Assembly: GCA_004299145.1 (NCBI GenBank)
Contig: SCQD01000136.1
Coordinates: 1-44,644, forward strand
Reading direction: 5' to 3'
Source: Methylococcaceae bacterium
GTDB taxonomy: Bacteria > Pseudomonadota > Gammaproteobacteria > Methylococcales > Methylococcaceae
Length of the DNA stretch: 44,644 bases
The translations under genes and the position numbers were made by a program. Below, piece by piece: positions 33,967 to 44,644 of the stretch; within the stretch, counting starts at the first letter, position 1; each line of letters starts with the position of its first letter. The notes under the pieces were generated by a model. That model made no database searches. It saw only the letters and a program-made list of their open reading frames with translations, and was not told where the DNA came from.

Positions 33967-36834
33967 ATGCGCAATCGTTTTATTTTGCCGGTGGCGGTCG
34001 CCCTCGCTTACTGGCTGTTTGCCCGCCTGGGATTGTTGCTGGCGGTGCCGCCAGGGTATGCGACTGCCGTGTGGCCACCCTCGGGCATAGCCTTGGGTGC
34101 CGTATTGGTGTGGGGATGGTGGGCTTTGCCGGGGGTGTGGCTGGGGTCTTTTTTGGCCAATGCGCTGACGGCTTTCGATATTGCCGCGCCGTTCAGTTCT
34201 TTGCTGGTTCCGGCCGGTATCGGGGTTGGCGCGCTGTGCCAGGCGGGCCTGACGGCTTACGCCATTCGGCGCTGGGTGGGATATCCCACGGCTTTGGCGA
34301 CCGATGGCGAGGTTTTGCGTTTTTTGGCGCTGGCCGGGCCGCTGGGCGGCTGCATCAACGCCACGCTCAGCGTCAATTTACTCTGGCTGCTGGGCCGCAT
34401 GCCGTGGATGGACTTTGCCGGCAACTGGGCAACCTGGTGGGTGGGCGATACCATCGGCGGCCTGATTTTTACGCCCTTGTTGTTGATCGGCTTCGGCGAA
34501 CCGCGCGCCGCCTGGCGTAACCGCAGCAAGTCGGTGGCGCTGCCGTTGTTGATGAGCTTTTTGATGGCCACGGCTTTTTTTGCCTATGCACGCAAAGCCG
34601 AACACCAGCAACAGACACAGGAATTCAAACAGACCGCCGAGCTGGCTTTCAACGCCATCGATGCCGAGTTGAACCGCTACAGCACGGCGGTGTGGTCTTT
34701 GCGCGGCTTGTTCGATGCTTCGCAGTTTGTGGACAGGCAGGAGTTTCAGCGTTTTGCCCAAACGCTGCTGGAGCGCGAGCATGGGTTACAGGCCCTGTCC
34801 TGGAATAAGCGCGTCACCCATGCCGAGCGTGCTTCGTTCGAACGGGCGCAACAGTCCGGCGGGCTGAGTGATTTCGCCATTCGGGAGCAGGATGCCCAGG
34901 GCAGGCTGGTGCCGGCCGCCAGCCGGGATGAATACGTGGTGGTGACTTACATCGAGATTCTGGAGGCCAATCGCCCCGCGCTGGGCTATGACGTGGCCTC
35001 GGAAGCCGTGCGGCTGACGGCGCTGCAAAACGCGCGGGACAGCGGCGCCATGGCGGCCAGCGCCCCTTTGTTGCTGGTGCAGGAATCCAGCGTATTGGCG
35101 CGGTCTTTCGCGCCAGCCGGGCAGCAAGCCCGGCAACATTTCGGCGTTTTATTGTTCGTGCCGGTCTATCGGCACGATGCAGTGCCGGACAGCGTGAACG
35201 GGCGGCGCAGTGCAGTGACGGGATTTGTCGTCGGCGTATTGCGCCTGGACCGCGTGCTGGATACGGCGCTCAAACCGTTGGTGGCACAGCGCCGCTTGTT
35301 GCGTTTGCGCCTGGCCGATGCGGACGCAGGGCTGGCTCAGCAGGCGCTGTATGCCGATGAAGGATTCAGCGCCGGCGCCGCACTGAACTTCCGGCAGATT
35401 TTGGCCGTGGCTGGGCGGCGCTGGTTATTGGAAGCGTCCAGTTCGGAAGTGGGGCTCGTGCAAAGCTGGACCACCTGGTACGTGCTGGCGGGAGGACTGT
35501 TGTTCACCGGCCTGCTGGGCGGGGTTTTATTGCTGCTGACCGGCCGCACCCTGCACATGGAAACTTTGGTGCGGGCGCGTACCTCTGAATTACTCGACAA
35601 TAACCGGCGATTGCAGGTCGAAATCGCGGAGCGCAACAAAACCGAAGCCGCTTTGCGCGAGAGTGAGCACAGCTACCGGCTGGCCAAGGAAGCGGCGGAG
35701 CAGGCCAGCCGGGTAAAAAGCCGGTTTTTGGCCAATATGAGCCACGAAATCAGGACGCCCATGAATGCCATCATCGGTTTCAGCGGGTTGGGGCAGGAAT
35801 GCAACGCTCCCGACGATGCGCGGGATTATTTCGAGCGCATTCATCTCGCCGCCGAAAATCTGCTGGGCATCATCAACGATATTCTCGACTTTTCCAAAGT
35901 GGAAGCCGGTGAAATGAAGCTGGAATCGGCGGAGTTCCGCCTGGCTGATCTGGTTGGCGCCGCCACGGACTTGATCAAGCCCAGGCTCGCTGAAAAGGGC
36001 TTGTCATTGCGGGTGGAGGTGGCGCAGGAACTGTCCGGTACTTTGCTGGGCGATGCGCTACGTATCCGCCAGGTATTGGTGAATTTGCTCAATAACGCGG
36101 TCAAGTTTACCCGGCAAGGCGGGGTGGAACTGCGGGTGGAGCCGGGAGCGGCGCAAGCCGGCGGCTTGGTTCAGCTGCGCTTTGCGGTACAAGATACCGG
36201 CATCGGCCTGGAAGACGCGGCTTTGCAGCGGCTGTTTCAGCCGTTTACCCAGATGGACGCCTCCACCACGCGCAAGTATGGCGGCACCGGCTTGGGTTTG
36301 GCCATTTGCCGGCAACTGGTGCAGTTGATGGGCGGTGAGATCAGCGTGACCAGCCGTCCCGGAGCCGGCAGTTGCTTTACTTTCACCGTGCTGGTGGGGA
36401 AAGTGGCGGTCGCAGCACCTGCCGCAGCACGGGAGCAGCCCGGGCAGCAAGCTGCCCAGGCCGAGTCGTTGCGCGGGCGGCGCGTGTTGCTGGTGGAAGA
36501 TAACGAGGTCAACCAGCTGGTGGCCGGCAAGATTCTGGCGCGCCTGGGGTTGATCGTGGACATTGCCGCCGACGGCAGGCAAGCGCTGGCCGCGCTGGCT
36601 GCTCAAGCTTATCAGTGGGTGCTGATGGACATACAAATGCCGGTGATGGATGGGCTGGAAGCCAGCCGCCATATTCGGCAGGATGAGCGGTGGCGGCAAT
36701 TGCCCATCATCGCCATGACGGCCCACGCCATGCTGGATGAAGTGCAGGAATGCCTGGACGCCGGCATGAATGACCACATCGCCAAACCCATACACGCCGA
36801 TGACTTGATGCGCGTATTGGTGAAGTGGTTGTGA
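33967..36834 (+). CDS. MASE1/CHASE hybrid sensor histidine kinase with receiver
   Basis: 955 residues. Multi-helix MASE1 membrane domain (about 1-200, [16 protein letters not shown] being typical), an extracytoplasmic CHASE domain (about 220-500, e.g. [15 protein letters not shown]), a further helix near 510, coiled coil, HisKA with [19 protein letters not shown], HATPase with N box [13 protein letters not shown] and G boxes DTGIGL and [10 protein letters not shown], and a receiver [13 protein letters not shown] with phospho-Asp in [12 protein letters not shown]. It lacks an HPt, so it needs a partner for phosphorelay; the next kinase has one. ATG 33967 is chosen over TTG 33952. Confidence 0.9.
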   Translation: MRNRFILPVAVALAYWLFARLGLLLAVPPGYATAVWPPSGIALGAVLVWGWWALPGVWLGSFLANALTAFDIAAPFSSLLVPAGIGVGALCQAGLTAYAIRRWVGYPTALATDGEVLRFLALAGPLGGCINATLSVNLLWLLGRMPWMDFAGNWATWWVGDTIGGLIFTPLLLIGFGEPRAAWRNRSKSVALPLLMSFLMATAFFAYARKAEHQQQTQEFKQTAELAFNAIDAELNRYSTAVWSLRGLFDASQFVDRQEFQRFAQTLLEREHGLQALSWNKRVTHAERASFERAQQSGGLSDFAIREQDAQGRLVPAASRDEYVVVTYIEILEANRPALGYDVASEAVRLTALQNARDSGAMAASAPLLLVQESSVLARSFAPAGQQARQHFGVLLFVPVYRHDAVPDSVNGRRSAVTGFVVGVLRLDRVLDTALKPLVAQRRLLRLRLADADAGLAQQALYADEGFSAGAALNFRQILAVAGRRWLLEASSSEVGLVQSWTTWYVLAGGLLFTGLLGGVLLLLTGRTLHMETLVRARTSELLDNNRRLQVEIAERNKTEAALRESEHSYRLAKEAAEQASRVKSRFLANMSHEIRTPMNAIIGFSGLGQECNAPDDARDYFERIHLAAENLLGIINDILDFSKVEAGEMKLESAEFRLADLVGAATDLIKPRLAEKGLSLRVEVAQELSGTLLGDALRIRQVLVNLLNNAVKFTRQGGVELRVEPGAAQAGGLVQLRFAVQDTGIGLEDAALQRLFQPFTQMDASTTRKYGGTGLGLAICRQLVQLMGGEISVTSRPGAGSCFTFTVLVGKVAVAAPAAAREQPGQQAAQAESLRGRRVLLVEDNEVNQLVAGKILARLGLIVDIAADGRQALAALAAQAYQWVLMDIQMPVMDGLEASRHIRQDERWRQLPIIAMTAHAMLDEVQECLDAGMNDHIAKPIHADDLMRVLVKWL

Positions 36835-36902
36835 AGCATGAAGAATATAAGGCCCGAAAAAAGGGCGATAACCGCTAATAAACTTAACTTGTAATACAAC
36901 CG

Positions 36903-37532
36903 ATGACTAACCCTACCCGCACCATCAATCTCGGCTTCACACCGGAACGTTTTTCCGAAGGCTGCCATATGTGTTACATCTACAACGACGAAATCGAACG
37001 CCGCGAAGTCATGGCGCGCTTTATCGAAAGCGGCGTGGCGGATGGTGAATACGTTTTTTACCTGGTCGACTCGATGCCGAAAGCCGAAATGCAAGCGCAT
37101 CTGCAACAGATGGGGATACATTTGCCGCCGGCTGCCGACGAGCGGCGTTTCGACGTGCTGCAGGCTGAAACCACCTATTGCCCCGAGCATGCGTTTTCAC
37201 CCGAGACCATGCTGGATACGCTGAAAAGCCTGTACGAGCAGAGCGTGGCCGATGGTTTTGCCGGCTGTCGCGGCATGGGCGAAATGACCTGGGCGCTGCG
37301 CGGCATTCCAGGCTCGGAGCGGTTGGTTGAGTATGAGTCCCGCATCAACATCGTGGTGCGCACCCATCCTTTGACGGCGATCTGCCAGTATGACGCCAGC
37401 CGTTTCGACGGCGCGACGATCTTCAATATTTTGAGCGTGCACCCGATGATGGTGGTGCGCGGACAAGTGGTGAAAAATCCTTATTACATTCCCCCCGAAG
37501 AGTTTCTGGCCAGACACGCCGTCACCGTCTGA
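36903..37532 (+). CDS. MEDS domain protein
   Basis: 209 residues, one MEDS (methanogen/methylotroph DcmR sensory) domain. [37 protein letters not shown] is the N-terminal block; the middle has [40 protein letters not shown] and the end [33 protein letters not shown] proteins act as sensors for small molecules, proposed for one-carbon compounds. It ends 4 bases before the next kinase start, so the two are coupled and it probably feeds that kinase. Confidence 0.85.
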   Translation: MTNPTRTINLGFTPERFSEGCHMCYIYNDEIERREVMARFIESGVADGEYVFYLVDSMPKAEMQAHLQQMGIHLPPAADERRFDVLQAETTYCPEHAFSPETMLDTLKSLYEQSVADGFAGCRGMGEMTWALRGIPGSERLVEYESRINIVVRTHPLTAICQYDASRFDGATIFNILSVHPMMVVRGQVVKNPYYIPPEEFLARHAVTV

Positions 37533-37536
37533 AGAC

Positions 37537-39594
37537 ATGGAAGCTTTATCCATACAAGCCAATGTGCTGGGGCATTTGCTGGTCATCCAGCAGACCCTGG
37601 ACGTCATGCCGAACGTCCAGGGCGTGGCCTCCTTCTTGTGCGAGGCTTTGCGTAAAATTCCGGGGGTGGGGGCGGCTTATCTGTGCGTCGATGGGGAAAT
37701 TTATCCGCCCGGCGACAGCTTTAAACGGCAGGATAAATGCGGGGCAGAGCAGGCGTGCGACAGTTTTCAGTTTGACGATACCGCCATTCCCAGCCTGTAT
37801 ACGCTGCCGTTGCGGACTTCGCGCCATCAATACGGCTGTCTGGCGCTGCAAATTGCCGATAATACCCTGTTCGAACCCTACCGGGTATTTATCGACAATA
37901 TTGCCAATACGGTGGCGCAATCGCTGGAAAATCGCAAACATATCGCTCAGCTTAACGAGCTGAACCAGGATATGGTGAAGCACGTGCAGGAGAAAACCGT
38001 CGAACTGCTCGCGGCCAAGGAGGCGGCGGAACAAGCCGCCAAGGCCAAAACCAATTTTCTGGCGAACATGAGCCACGAAATCCGCACGCCCATGAACGCC
38101 ATCATCGGCTTGTCGCACTTGGCGCTGGAACACGTGCAGGACGCCAGGCTGCACGATTATCTCAGCAAAATTTACAGCGCCTCGCAGTCGCTGCTGGAAA
38201 TACTCAACGATATTCTCGATTATTCCAAGGTCGAGGCCGGCTGCCTGAACATCGAATCCGCTCCTTTCCGGCTGGATGACGTGCTGGATCACCTGCACAC
38301 GCTGTTTGCCCTGCGCGCCGAAGAAAAACGCCTGGCCTGGCGCATGGATATCGCCCCCGGCGTGCCGCGTCGGTTGCTGGGCGATGCGTTGCGCTTGCGG
38401 CAGATCTTGGCCAACCTGATCGGCAATGCCATGAAGTTTACCGATCAGGGCGAGGTGCGTCTGAGCATCGGGTTGGCCGATCAGGCGCCGGTTGATCTTG
38501 ACAGCCGGGTTCGCCTCGTTTTCAGCGTCCAGGATACCGGCATCGGCATGACCCAGACGCAAGTGGCCGCTTTGTTTCAACCCTTCATGCAAGCCGATGA
38601 TTCGATTACGCGCCGCTTTGGCGGCACCGGCCTGGGATTGGCGATCAGCCGCGAATTGCTGCATTTGATGGGCAGTGAGTTCAGCGTAGCCAGCCTGTTG
38701 GGACAAGGCAGCACGTTTCGTTTCGAGTTGACGCTGGGGGTGGTGGCCGGGGCCGGTGGAGCATCGACTCAGGATGAAGCCGAATCGGCGCGGTCTGCAC
38801 GCGCGCCTTCGCCACCGCTGAGCAAAAAAGCGCGCTGCTTGGCGGGTAAGCGCATTCTGGTGGCGGAAGATAACGCGCTCAATCAGCAGGTGGTGCGCGA
38901 GATGCTGGAACTGCTGGGTTGTCGCGCCATTTTGGTGGGCGATGGCTGGGAAGCTTTGGCGGCGCTGGAGCTGGAGGCTTGCGACGCGGTGTTGATGGAC
39001 GTGCACATGCCGAGGATGGACGGCTTGGAGGCCACCCAGCGTTTGCGCGGCCAGTCCCGTTATCAGCGCCTGCCCATCATTGCGCTGACCGCCGATGCCA
39101 TGCCCGAAGAACGCCGGCGCTGTTTGTCGGTCGGCATGAGTGATTTTTTGACCAAACCGGTTTCATCCGAAGCTTTATTCGCCGCCTTGCATCGTTGGGT
39201 TTGTCCGCACGAGAACTGCGATGTTTTATGGGAGCCTGCCATGCCAAGACCCGCACCACAACCCGCCACGGCGGAACTGGATTTCAGCCATTTGGGCGAA
39301 CTGGCCGAAGACCCGGCGTTTATCGAACAGCTGTTGCAGACTTTTCTGAGTAATTTCGAGCATTTTGCCGAGGATCTGCCCCGGCATTTGACGGCGGGTG
39401 ATTGGCCGAAAGCGCGTCAGCGGGTCCATGAGCTGAAAGGCGCGGTGAGCAATATCGGCGGTACCAGGCTGCGCGAGGCCTGCATGGCGCTGGAGCAGGA
39501 ATTGAAGCACGAAACCTACAGCCAGGCCAGACTGGATGCGGTATTGCGGGGATTGGCCGAGGTTCAGTCGATTTGCAGCGGTTTTCACCCGTGA
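37537..39594 (+). CDS. Hybrid histidine kinase with GAF-like input, receiver and HPt
   Basis: 685 residues, soluble. A GAF-like N-terminus (about 15-135), a coiled coil, His[26 protein letters not shown] near 170, HATPase with [19 protein letters not shown] and [10 protein letters not shown], a receiver [14 protein letters not shown] with Asp in [12 protein letters not shown] near 488, and a C-terminal HPt with the phospho-His in [12 protein letters not shown] near 632. All steps of a phosphorelay are therefore present. It is coupled to the MEDS gene upstream. No response regulator with an output domain is in the window. Confidence 0.9.
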   Translation: MEALSIQANVLGHLLVIQQTLDVMPNVQGVASFLCEALRKIPGVGAAYLCVDGEIYPPGDSFKRQDKCGAEQACDSFQFDDTAIPSLYTLPLRTSRHQYGCLALQIADNTLFEPYRVFIDNIANTVAQSLENRKHIAQLNELNQDMVKHVQEKTVELLAAKEAAEQAAKAKTNFLANMSHEIRTPMNAIIGLSHLALEHVQDARLHDYLSKIYSASQSLLEILNDILDYSKVEAGCLNIESAPFRLDDVLDHLHTLFALRAEEKRLAWRMDIAPGVPRRLLGDALRLRQILANLIGNAMKFTDQGEVRLSIGLADQAPVDLDSRVRLVFSVQDTGIGMTQTQVAALFQPFMQADDSITRRFGGTGLGLAISRELLHLMGSEFSVASLLGQGSTFRFELTLGVVAGAGGASTQDEAESARSARAPSPPLSKKARCLAGKRILVAEDNALNQQVVREMLELLGCRAILVGDGWEALAALELEACDAVLMDVHMPRMDGLEATQRLRGQSRYQRLPIIALTADAMPEERRRCLSVGMSDFLTKPVSSEALFAALHRWVCPHENCDVLWEPAMPRPAPQPATAELDFSHLGELAEDPAFIEQLLQTFLSNFEHFAEDLPRHLTAGDWPKARQRVHELKGAVSNIGGTRLREACMALEQELKHETYSQARLDAVLRGLAEVQSICSGFHP

Positions 39595-39707
39595 ATAAAT
39601 CATATGCCAAAGCGGATATCTTGCACGCGGAGTTTTATCCGGAAACAATGCCGTCAAGTTAGTTCCCCCGCCCTGCGCGCCGCCTGGGAATGGGGGAAGC
39701 CGCCTCC

Positions 39708-40213
39708 TCAATATGGCCAACGCCACGCCACGATTTCCAGCACGTCCACGCCGTGTTCGTGGGCGTAACGGCGGCAGGCGATTTGCTGGTTGCGGAACTT
39801 CTCCTTGGCGTGGGCGCCGCAGGTTTTCAACGCCGGCACGCGGTCGATGGCGTCGATCGCCAGGTTGAAACGGTCGATCTGGTTGTTGATGGCCAGTTCC
39901 AGCGGCGTGTTGATCTTGCCTTGGTGGAGAAAAAGCCGTGGCGTCCGCTCAGCAGATAGCCTTCCATGGTGTGCTCGCTGAGCATTTCCATGACGCGGCC
40001 GTCGGGCTCCAGTTCGGTGCCGTCGCCGTCTTCCGGGAAATAGTCGGCAATCCAGAATTTTTTGCTGACCTCGTAGACCGCGCCCAGTTTGTTGGAGGTG
40101 TTCTCGTCCGGGCCGAATACGCGGAAATTCCGCGCGTTGGCTTTCATGATGTCACGCAGCAACCGGCCCAGCGGCGGGGTATTTTCCGCTTCGATTTGGC
40201 CCGGTTTGTCGCA
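39708..40213 (-). pseudogene. Remnant of xylulose-5-P/fructose-6-P phosphoketolase
   Basis: On the minus strand the sequence reads [20 protein letters not shown], then [31 protein letters not shown] and [24 protein letters not shown], all phosphoketolase-specific. It then jumps, with a frame change near 39920, to [32 protein letters not shown] and ends CRRYAHEHGVDVLEIVAWRWPY. About 280 internal residues between GRHGFF and GKINTPLEL are missing, as is everything before DKPGQ. Even the canonical EGWLEGY is shortened to EGY. Clearly non-functional. A working copy may exist elsewhere. Confidence 0.85.
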
Positions 40214-40536
40214 TACAAAGACAACGTTTTACTCGCCTTTTATTGCAATTCTTCGCGATGGCGCTCCAGCCTTCGAGCGTTAGTTCGCTCTCTGGGCTGC
40301 TCAGTTCCTCCAACAGTTTCGCTGCAAAACCACTGTCTATCGAAGCAGCGGTGCCTCACTCAGTGCAGCCGTTGTTGGCAAGCCTTTTGCTTGGGTTCTC
40401 AAGAGCGCCGATTTTCCGTCGCCGGCGGGTTGTTCCGCGCATTCCGTCCCGATACGGCGGTTTTTCATGCGGCGTTCCAGCGGGGCACGCTTTAGACGTA
40501 GTGCCATGGATTTATTATTGAAAGATGGTGGTTATT
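40214..40536. other. Unassigned stretch between the phosphoketolase remnant and the second chemoreceptor
   Basis: 323 bases. The plus-strand open frame to 40495 and the minus-strand frame reading KLLEELSSPESELTLEGW both look non-genic or degraded; neither resembles a family I know. The junction with the phosphoketolase remnant at about 40213 is abrupt. It may be a scar of an older insertion or deletion. The 113 bases at 39595-39707, beyond the other end of the remnant, also hold nothing recognisable. Confidence 0.4.
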
Positions 40537-42216
40537 ATGAACGTTCAAGATCGTTTGCAATGGTTGACGCCCTTGGCTTGCGTGGTCATTTTCAGCCTGG
40601 GGGGCGTGGGGCTTTATCATTTGAACAGCCTGTCGGCGGGCGTGGGCGGCAATTTACAAACGTTGCAACATGAGACGGCGGCGCTGATCGCCGCGGAAAA
40701 CGCGCACAGCCATTTCAAAACCCAGGTGCAGGAATGGAAGAATCTGTTGTTGCGCGGCGGGGAGTCCAAAAACTTCGACAGCCATACCCAGCGTTTTGCC
40801 GAGGAAGAGCTGCATACCCAGTCTTGCTTGAAGCTGGTGCAGGAACTGCTGGTCAAGCTGCAACAACCCGCCGGCGACGTCGAGTCTTTGTTGAAAACGC
40901 ATATGGAATTGGGCAATCGCTACCGCCATACCGCGCTTACCCTGTTCAATCAGGCCGATGCCACGCCGGCGCTGACGGTGGAGCAGGTCAATCCGGTGTT
41001 TACCGTGGATCAGCTGGCGCATGACGCCGAGCGCCCGGTCGACGAGGCGCTGGATAAGCTGTCGTTGCGATTGGAGCAACTGGCGCGGCAACGCATTGAC
41101 GACAGCCAGCAATACAATGCCGCCAGCCTGTCGAACAGCCGCAGCTACGTGATAGGCGTGGCGTTGCTGGGTTTGCTGGTGACCGGCGTTTTTTCCTTGA
41201 GCAGCAGCCGCGAACTCATGCGCCAGTTGGGTGGCGATCCGGCCAAAGCCGCCGCTGCCGCGCGTAAAATCGCCGCCGGCAATCTGACCTTCGACATTAC
41301 GCCGGAATCGGATAACCACGACAGCTTGATGCACGCGCTGCAGGACATGCAATCCCAGCTGCGCGGCATGATCAGCAACGTGGTGAGCTCAGCCGATGAA
41401 GTCGCCCACGCGGCGGAGCAACTGGCCTATACCAGCAACCAGGTGTCCGGTTCTTCCATGGAACAACAGCAGTCCGCCGATGCGATGGCGTCAGCCATGC
41501 AGGATATGTCGGCGCGCATCGAACACATCGCCCACAACGCCGACGACGCTCATCAGCGCGCCCACAAGGCGGCGGCCTATTCCGACGAAAGCGCGGCCAT
41601 CGTCAATCAAGCCGTGCACGAAATCGTCAAAATCGCGGAAGTCGTCAACCGTTCGTCGGAAAACATCAAGTCTTTGGGGGCGCATTCGGAAAAAATATCC
41701 GACGTGATCCACGTGATCAAAGACATCGCCGATCAAACCAATCTGCTGGCGTTGAACGCCGCCATCGAAGCCGCCAGAGCGGGCGAGCAGGGGCGCGGTT
41801 TTGCCGTGGTGGCCGATGAAGTGCGCAATCTGGCGGCGCGCACCGCCAAGTCCACCCAGGAGATCGCCGCCATGATAGAAACCATCCAGAACGGCACGCT
41901 CAGCGCCGTGGGCGGGATGGAAGAGGGCAGCCGCCGCGTTAATGAAGGCGTGTCCATGGCCAATAAAGCCGGCGAATCCATGCTGAACATCAAGGAAGGG
42001 ACCAGCAACGTGATCCATTCCATCGACGAAATTTCCGATGCGTTGCAGCAGCAAGCCAGTGCCGCCGAACAATTGACGCACGGTATCGAGCAAGTGGCGC
42101 GCACTACCCGCGAAAACAGCACCGCCGCCGGCACGCTGGCTTCCTCGGTGGACCAGTTGCGCGAGATGTCGCGGCAATTGAAGCGGTCCACGGAGCGGTT
42201 CAAACTGGGGTATTAG
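40537..42216 (+). CDS. Methyl-accepting chemotaxis protein
   Basis: 559 residues. TM1 near 12-30 ([17 protein letters not shown]), a helical periplasmic domain to about 205, TM2 near 208-228 ([18 protein letters not shown]), a HAMP segment with [19 protein letters not shown], then the signalling domain with hairpin [37 protein letters not shown]. There is no C-terminal CheR pentapeptide (it ends [11 protein letters not shown]), unlike the receptor at 6 kb. ATG 40525 is an alternative start four codons upstream. Confidence 0.9.
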   Translation: MNVQDRLQWLTPLACVVIFSLGGVGLYHLNSLSAGVGGNLQTLQHETAALIAAENAHSHFKTQVQEWKNLLLRGGESKNFDSHTQRFAEEELHTQSCLKLVQELLVKLQQPAGDVESLLKTHMELGNRYRHTALTLFNQADATPALTVEQVNPVFTVDQLAHDAERPVDEALDKLSLRLEQLARQRIDDSQQYNAASLSNSRSYVIGVALLGLLVTGVFSLSSSRELMRQLGGDPAKAAAAARKIAAGNLTFDITPESDNHDSLMHALQDMQSQLRGMISNVVSSADEVAHAAEQLAYTSNQVSGSSMEQQQSADAMASAMQDMSARIEHIAHNADDAHQRAHKAAAYSDESAAIVNQAVHEIVKIAEVVNRSSENIKSLGAHSEKISDVIHVIKDIADQTNLLALNAAIEAARAGEQGRGFAVVADEVRNLAARTAKSTQEIAAMIETIQNGTLSAVGGMEEGSRRVNEGVSMANKAGESMLNIKEGTSNVIHSIDEISDALQQQASAAEQLTHGIEQVARTTRENSTAAGTLASSVDQLREMSRQLKRSTERFKLGY

Positions 42217-42249
42217 CAGTGACCGGGATAGCCGGTCCCACAAAGTTAA

Positions 42250-42296
42250 GGCTGCACCGTTCGCTCCGAGCCTGTCGAAGGGGGAGCGGTGCAGCC
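42250..42296 (+). terminator. Strong hairpin after the chemoreceptor gene, possibly a terminator; dispersed repeat
   Basis: GGCTGCACCG (42250-42259) and CGGTGCAGCC (42287-42296) pair perfectly, with CTCC/GGAG adding pairs inside. The loop has GAGCCTGTCGAAGG, a sequence typical of dispersed intergenic repeats in many proteobacteria. No T-run follows directly, so termination is uncertain. Confidence 0.4.
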
Positions 42297-42344
42297 TGAC
42301 GTGAGTTCAGGATTTAGTTAAAAACAACTTTCCAGGTTTCCTCG

Positions 42345-42365
42345 TTCCCACGCGCTGCGTGGGAA
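42345..42365. repeat. Dispersed palindromic repeat between the chemoreceptor and pepA
   Basis: TTCCCACGC-GCT-GCGTGGGAA, the same family as at 11.8 and 31.5 kb, followed by a second GC-rich hairpin near 42374-42388. It lies between convergent genes. Confidence 0.75.
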
Positions 42366-42429
42366 TGCGGTTTGGGCGCGCCGCGCCCCGTGTCCATAAA
42401 TGCCGCATTCTCGAGATCGGCAGCCATCA

Positions 42430-43929
42430 TTACTTGACCCTGTTCAATAAAAACTGCGCCATCAAAGGCACGGGCCTGGCAGTGGCGCCTTTATCCTGGC
42501 CGGTTTTCCAGGCCGTGCCGGCGATGTCCAGGTGCGCCCAGTGGTACTTTTTGGCAAAGCGCGACAGAAAACACGCCGCCGTGATGGCGCCGCCGTCCGG
42601 GCCGCCGATATTGGCGACGTCGGCGAAATTCGACTTGAGCTGTTCCTGATATTCCTCCCAAATCGGTAGCCGCCAGGCGCGGTCGCCGGCCTCCTCGCCG
42701 GCCTGCAACAGCTCGTTGCACAGCGCATCGTCGTTGCCCATCAAACCGCTGGGCTGGCGGCCCAGCGCCACCACGCAGGCACCGGTCAGGGTGGCCATGT
42801 CGACGACGGCTTCCGGGTTATAGCGCTCGGCATAGCTGAGGGTATCGCACAGGATCAGGCGGCCTTCGGCGTCGGTATTGAGGATTTCGATGGTGATGCC
42901 TGCCATGCTGGTAACGATGTCGCCGGGCTTGTTGGCGTTGCCGCCGGGCAGGTTTTCCGTGGCCGGTACCAGGCCGACCAGATTCAGCGGCAAAGCCAGT
43001 TCCACCGCGATTTGCAGCAAGCCCAACACGCCGGCGCCGCCGCACATGTCGTATTTCATCTCGTCCATATTGGCGGCTTGCTTCAACGAAATGCCGCCGG
43101 CGTCGAACGTCAGGCCTTTGCCCACCAGCACCAGCGGTTTTTGCTTGGCTTCACCGCCCTTGTATTCCAGCACGATCAGCTTGGCGGGCTGGCGGCTGCC
43201 CTTGGAAACCGACAGCAGGGCGCCCATGCCCAGTGCTTCCATATCGGCTTCGTCCAGAATTTTGGCTTTGAGCTTTTTGGACTGCTTGGCCAGTTTTTCC
43301 GCCTGTTCGGCCAGATACGTGGGCGTGCACAGATTGCCGGGCAGATTGGCCAGGTCCTTGACCAGCTCCATGCCGTGCGCGATCGCCAAACCCTGGTTCA
43401 AGCCGTTGCCTGCCTCCGTTTCGGCTTCATCGGATTGAAACTGAAAGACGGTTTTTTTCAGCTTGGGCGGCTTGTTATTGTCCTCACCGCTTTTCTTGCA
43501 CTGGGTAAAGCGGTACAGACCGTCTTCGAAAATCATGGCCGCCTGGCGGGTTTTCCATTCCACCCCGTATTCGCCGACCGTCACATCCGGCAATGCGCAC
43601 ACCGCCAGTTCGGAACCACAGTCCTTGGCCGCTTTGATGGCGGCGGTCAGCGCCTTGCGATAATCCTTGGCGCTCAGCTCGCCTTCCTTGCCCAGGCCGA
43701 CCAGCAGAATGCGCTCGGCTTTGCTGCCGTGCGGCAGGTGGTTGACGGGCAAAATATCGCCCGCTTTGGCGGCGGGGTCGTCGCGCTTGAGCAGGCGGGA
43801 AATCAGGCCGTCCAGCGCTTCGTCCTGCGCCAGGGTGGCGGCGGGCAGCTTGCGCTTCTGGTAAAAGCCCAAAATCAGGCAGCTGCCTGGGTGATGTTCA
43901 ACAGAACCGGTTTTTATCGCGTAGTCCAT
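42430..43929 (-). CDS. pepA: Leucyl aminopeptidase (M17)
   Basis: 499 residues, the family length. Hexameric cytoplasmic aminopeptidase with two metal ions; the E. coli homologue also binds [19 protein letters not shown] near 273 and [13 protein letters not shown] supply the metal Lys and Asp residues. [18 protein letters not shown] near 350 is the M17 signature with the metal ligands Asp and Glu and the catalytic Arg. The N-terminal domain is present. Monocistronic as far as can be seen, convergent with the chemoreceptor. Confidence 0.94.
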   Translation of the reverse strand: MDYAIKTGSVEHHPGSCLILGFYQKRKLPAATLAQDEALDGLISRLLKRDDPAAKAGDILPVNHLPHGSKAERILLVGLGKEGELSAKDYRKALTAAIKAAKDCGSELAVCALPDVTVGEYGVEWKTRQAAMIFEDGLYRFTQCKKSGEDNNKPPKLKKTVFQFQSDEAETEAGNGLNQGLAIAHGMELVKDLANLPGNLCTPTYLAEQAEKLAKQSKKLKAKILDEADMEALGMGALLSVSKGSRQPAKLIVLEYKGGEAKQKPLVLVGKGLTFDAGGISLKQAANMDEMKYDMCGGAGVLGLLQIAVELALPLNLVGLVPATENLPGGNANKPGDIVTSMAGITIEILNTDAEGRLILCDTLSYAERYNPEAVVDMATLTGACVVALGRQPSGLMGNDDALCNELLQAGEEAGDRAWRLPIWEEYQEQLKSNFADVANIGGPDGGAITAACFLSRFAKKYHWAHLDIAGTAWKTGQDKGATARPVPLMAQFLLNRVK

Positions 43930-43973
43930 GGGGGTTTGATCAATAGTGGTGGATTAAAGGGATATATATACCT

Positions 43974-44114
43974 TGCGCGGTCATAAATTGCGGTTTTGCT
44001 CCCCCAAACCCTCGCTTCGCTCTCCCTGCGGGAAAGCCGCCGCGAAGCGGTATTACTAAGGCTTCTGGGGGCTGGGGTGAAGGCAGCCAAGAAAATGCAA
44101 TTTATGACCGCGCA
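43974..44114. mobile_element. 141-bp MITE-like palindromic element
   Basis: Perfect 18-bp terminal inverted repeats: TGCGCGGTCATAAATTGC at 43974-43991 and its complement at 44097-44114; imperfect pairing continues outward through a TATAC motif. There is no coding capacity. The interior carries a minus-strand copy of the 36-bp repeat found twice in panB and a CCCCCA/TGGGGG pair. No clear target duplication was seen. It may be a MITE or a large repeated hairpin. Confidence 0.65.
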
Positions 44115-44281
44115 CAGTGTATAGAGCGGTGCACGGCGCGCCGGAATTATCAACGGATTATGGCAAACCGGCTATCGGGCTGAATGGCCGTGCAAGTGTA
44201 CCGGAGTTGCCGTGAAATTCCAGCCAGACGCAGTCATTGACGACTGTTCGACAAGACTTACCGAGCCCAAGGGGTACGACC

Positions 44282-44644
44282 GGCTTTGTCGTCTTGTGTC
44301 GACAAGATACTACGACGGCGATGAAAGGGGTTCGGCATGTGCTGGAACGGCTGGACTTGACGCTCAACGACAAGAAGAGCCGGACGGTGGACGCCCGGAA
44401 AGAGCACTTTGCTTTCTTAGGTTTTTCTATCAGGGTACGCACCAGCCGTGTCACCGGGAATCGCTATCCGCACGTGGAGCCTTCGGCAAAGTCACTGATG
44501 CCCGAGGTGGTGAAAGAGGTCAACCAAGTCCTGCGGGGCTGGACAGGCTATTTTCACTACCGCAACAGTACACGGATGATGGGCAAGCTGCGCTACCATG
44601 TGGAAGAACGGATACGCACGCACCTGGGCAAACGCCACAAAGTC
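44282..44644 (+). pseudogene. Group II intron reverse transcriptase/maturase, 5'-truncated, running off the window
   Basis: The frame reads FVVLCR near 44285, then VRHVLERLDLTLNDKKSRTVDA, FAFLGFSIRV and the maturase domain with LRGWTGYFHYRNSTRMMGKLRYHVEERIRTHL, still open at the right edge. This is the end of the RT domain plus the X/maturase domain of group II intron-encoded proteins. The YADD catalytic block, expected just before FVVLCR, is not there, and the preceding 150 bases do not encode the rest, so the copy is truncated at its 5' end. The adjoining 44115-44281 shows nothing recognisable. Confidence 0.8.

Noticed and set aside
40174-40495. Open frame reading YCNSSRWRSSLRALVRS, considered as a transposase end
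   Set aside because: No transposase motif, no inverted repeats and no start with a ribosome site; left as unassigned.

Overview
The window is one 44.6 kb stretch of a gammaproteobacterial chromosome. Hda, PcnB, EttA, HemW, an mrp-dcd pair, RsfS and a CCA-encoding tRNA-Gly(CCC) all fit that class. A large protein resembling PPi-type PEP carboxykinase, a MEDS-domain protein (a sensory domain known from methanogens and methylotrophs) and the remnant of a phosphoketolase make a methanotroph of the Methylococcales my best guess. That last step is an inference from gene content only.

Layout. 1-4161 is mostly minus strand: a sulfotransferase tail at the left edge (plus), then arsC-wrbA-hda-panE as a tight unit, then pyrE with a Uma2-type gene. 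4297-11835 is plus strand: ettA, a large chemoreceptor, pcnB (apparently started at AUU), folK and panB. 12000-16585 holds creA (minus), a 1158-residue putative PPi-PEPCK (plus) and a 57-residue membrane peptide gene (minus). 16943-22110 holds hemW, dcd and mrp (minus), tRNA-Gly, an outer-membrane barrel protein and a Sel1 lipoprotein. 22119-31203 is a four-gene minus-strand operon: a small secreted protein, a 1454-residue membrane protein with a GlmS-like amidotransferase plus SIS core, a membrane protein with periplasmic HEAT-type repeats, and a NodT-family outer-membrane factor. 31722-33822 is nadD, rsfS and a secreted nuclease. 33967-42216 is signalling: a MASE1/CHASE hybrid kinase, a MEDS protein coupled to a second hybrid kinase with HPt, a phosphoketolase pseudogene and a second chemoreceptor. 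pepA (minus), a palindromic MITE-like element and a 5'-truncated group II intron maturase close the window.

Two things stand out. First, several families of short dispersed palindromic repeats are scattered through the region, and many copies lie inside protein-coding genes without breaking the frame: panB, the secreted nuclease, the NodT lipoprotein and, at three places, the 1454-residue membrane protein. Another copy supplies the nadD stop codon. Second, the 22-31 kb operon has an architecture I do not recognise from any described system. Its putative promoter is surrounded by three copies of an operator-like palindrome, GCAC-N7-GTGC.

All product names come from reading motifs and remembered families. 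No database search was run.
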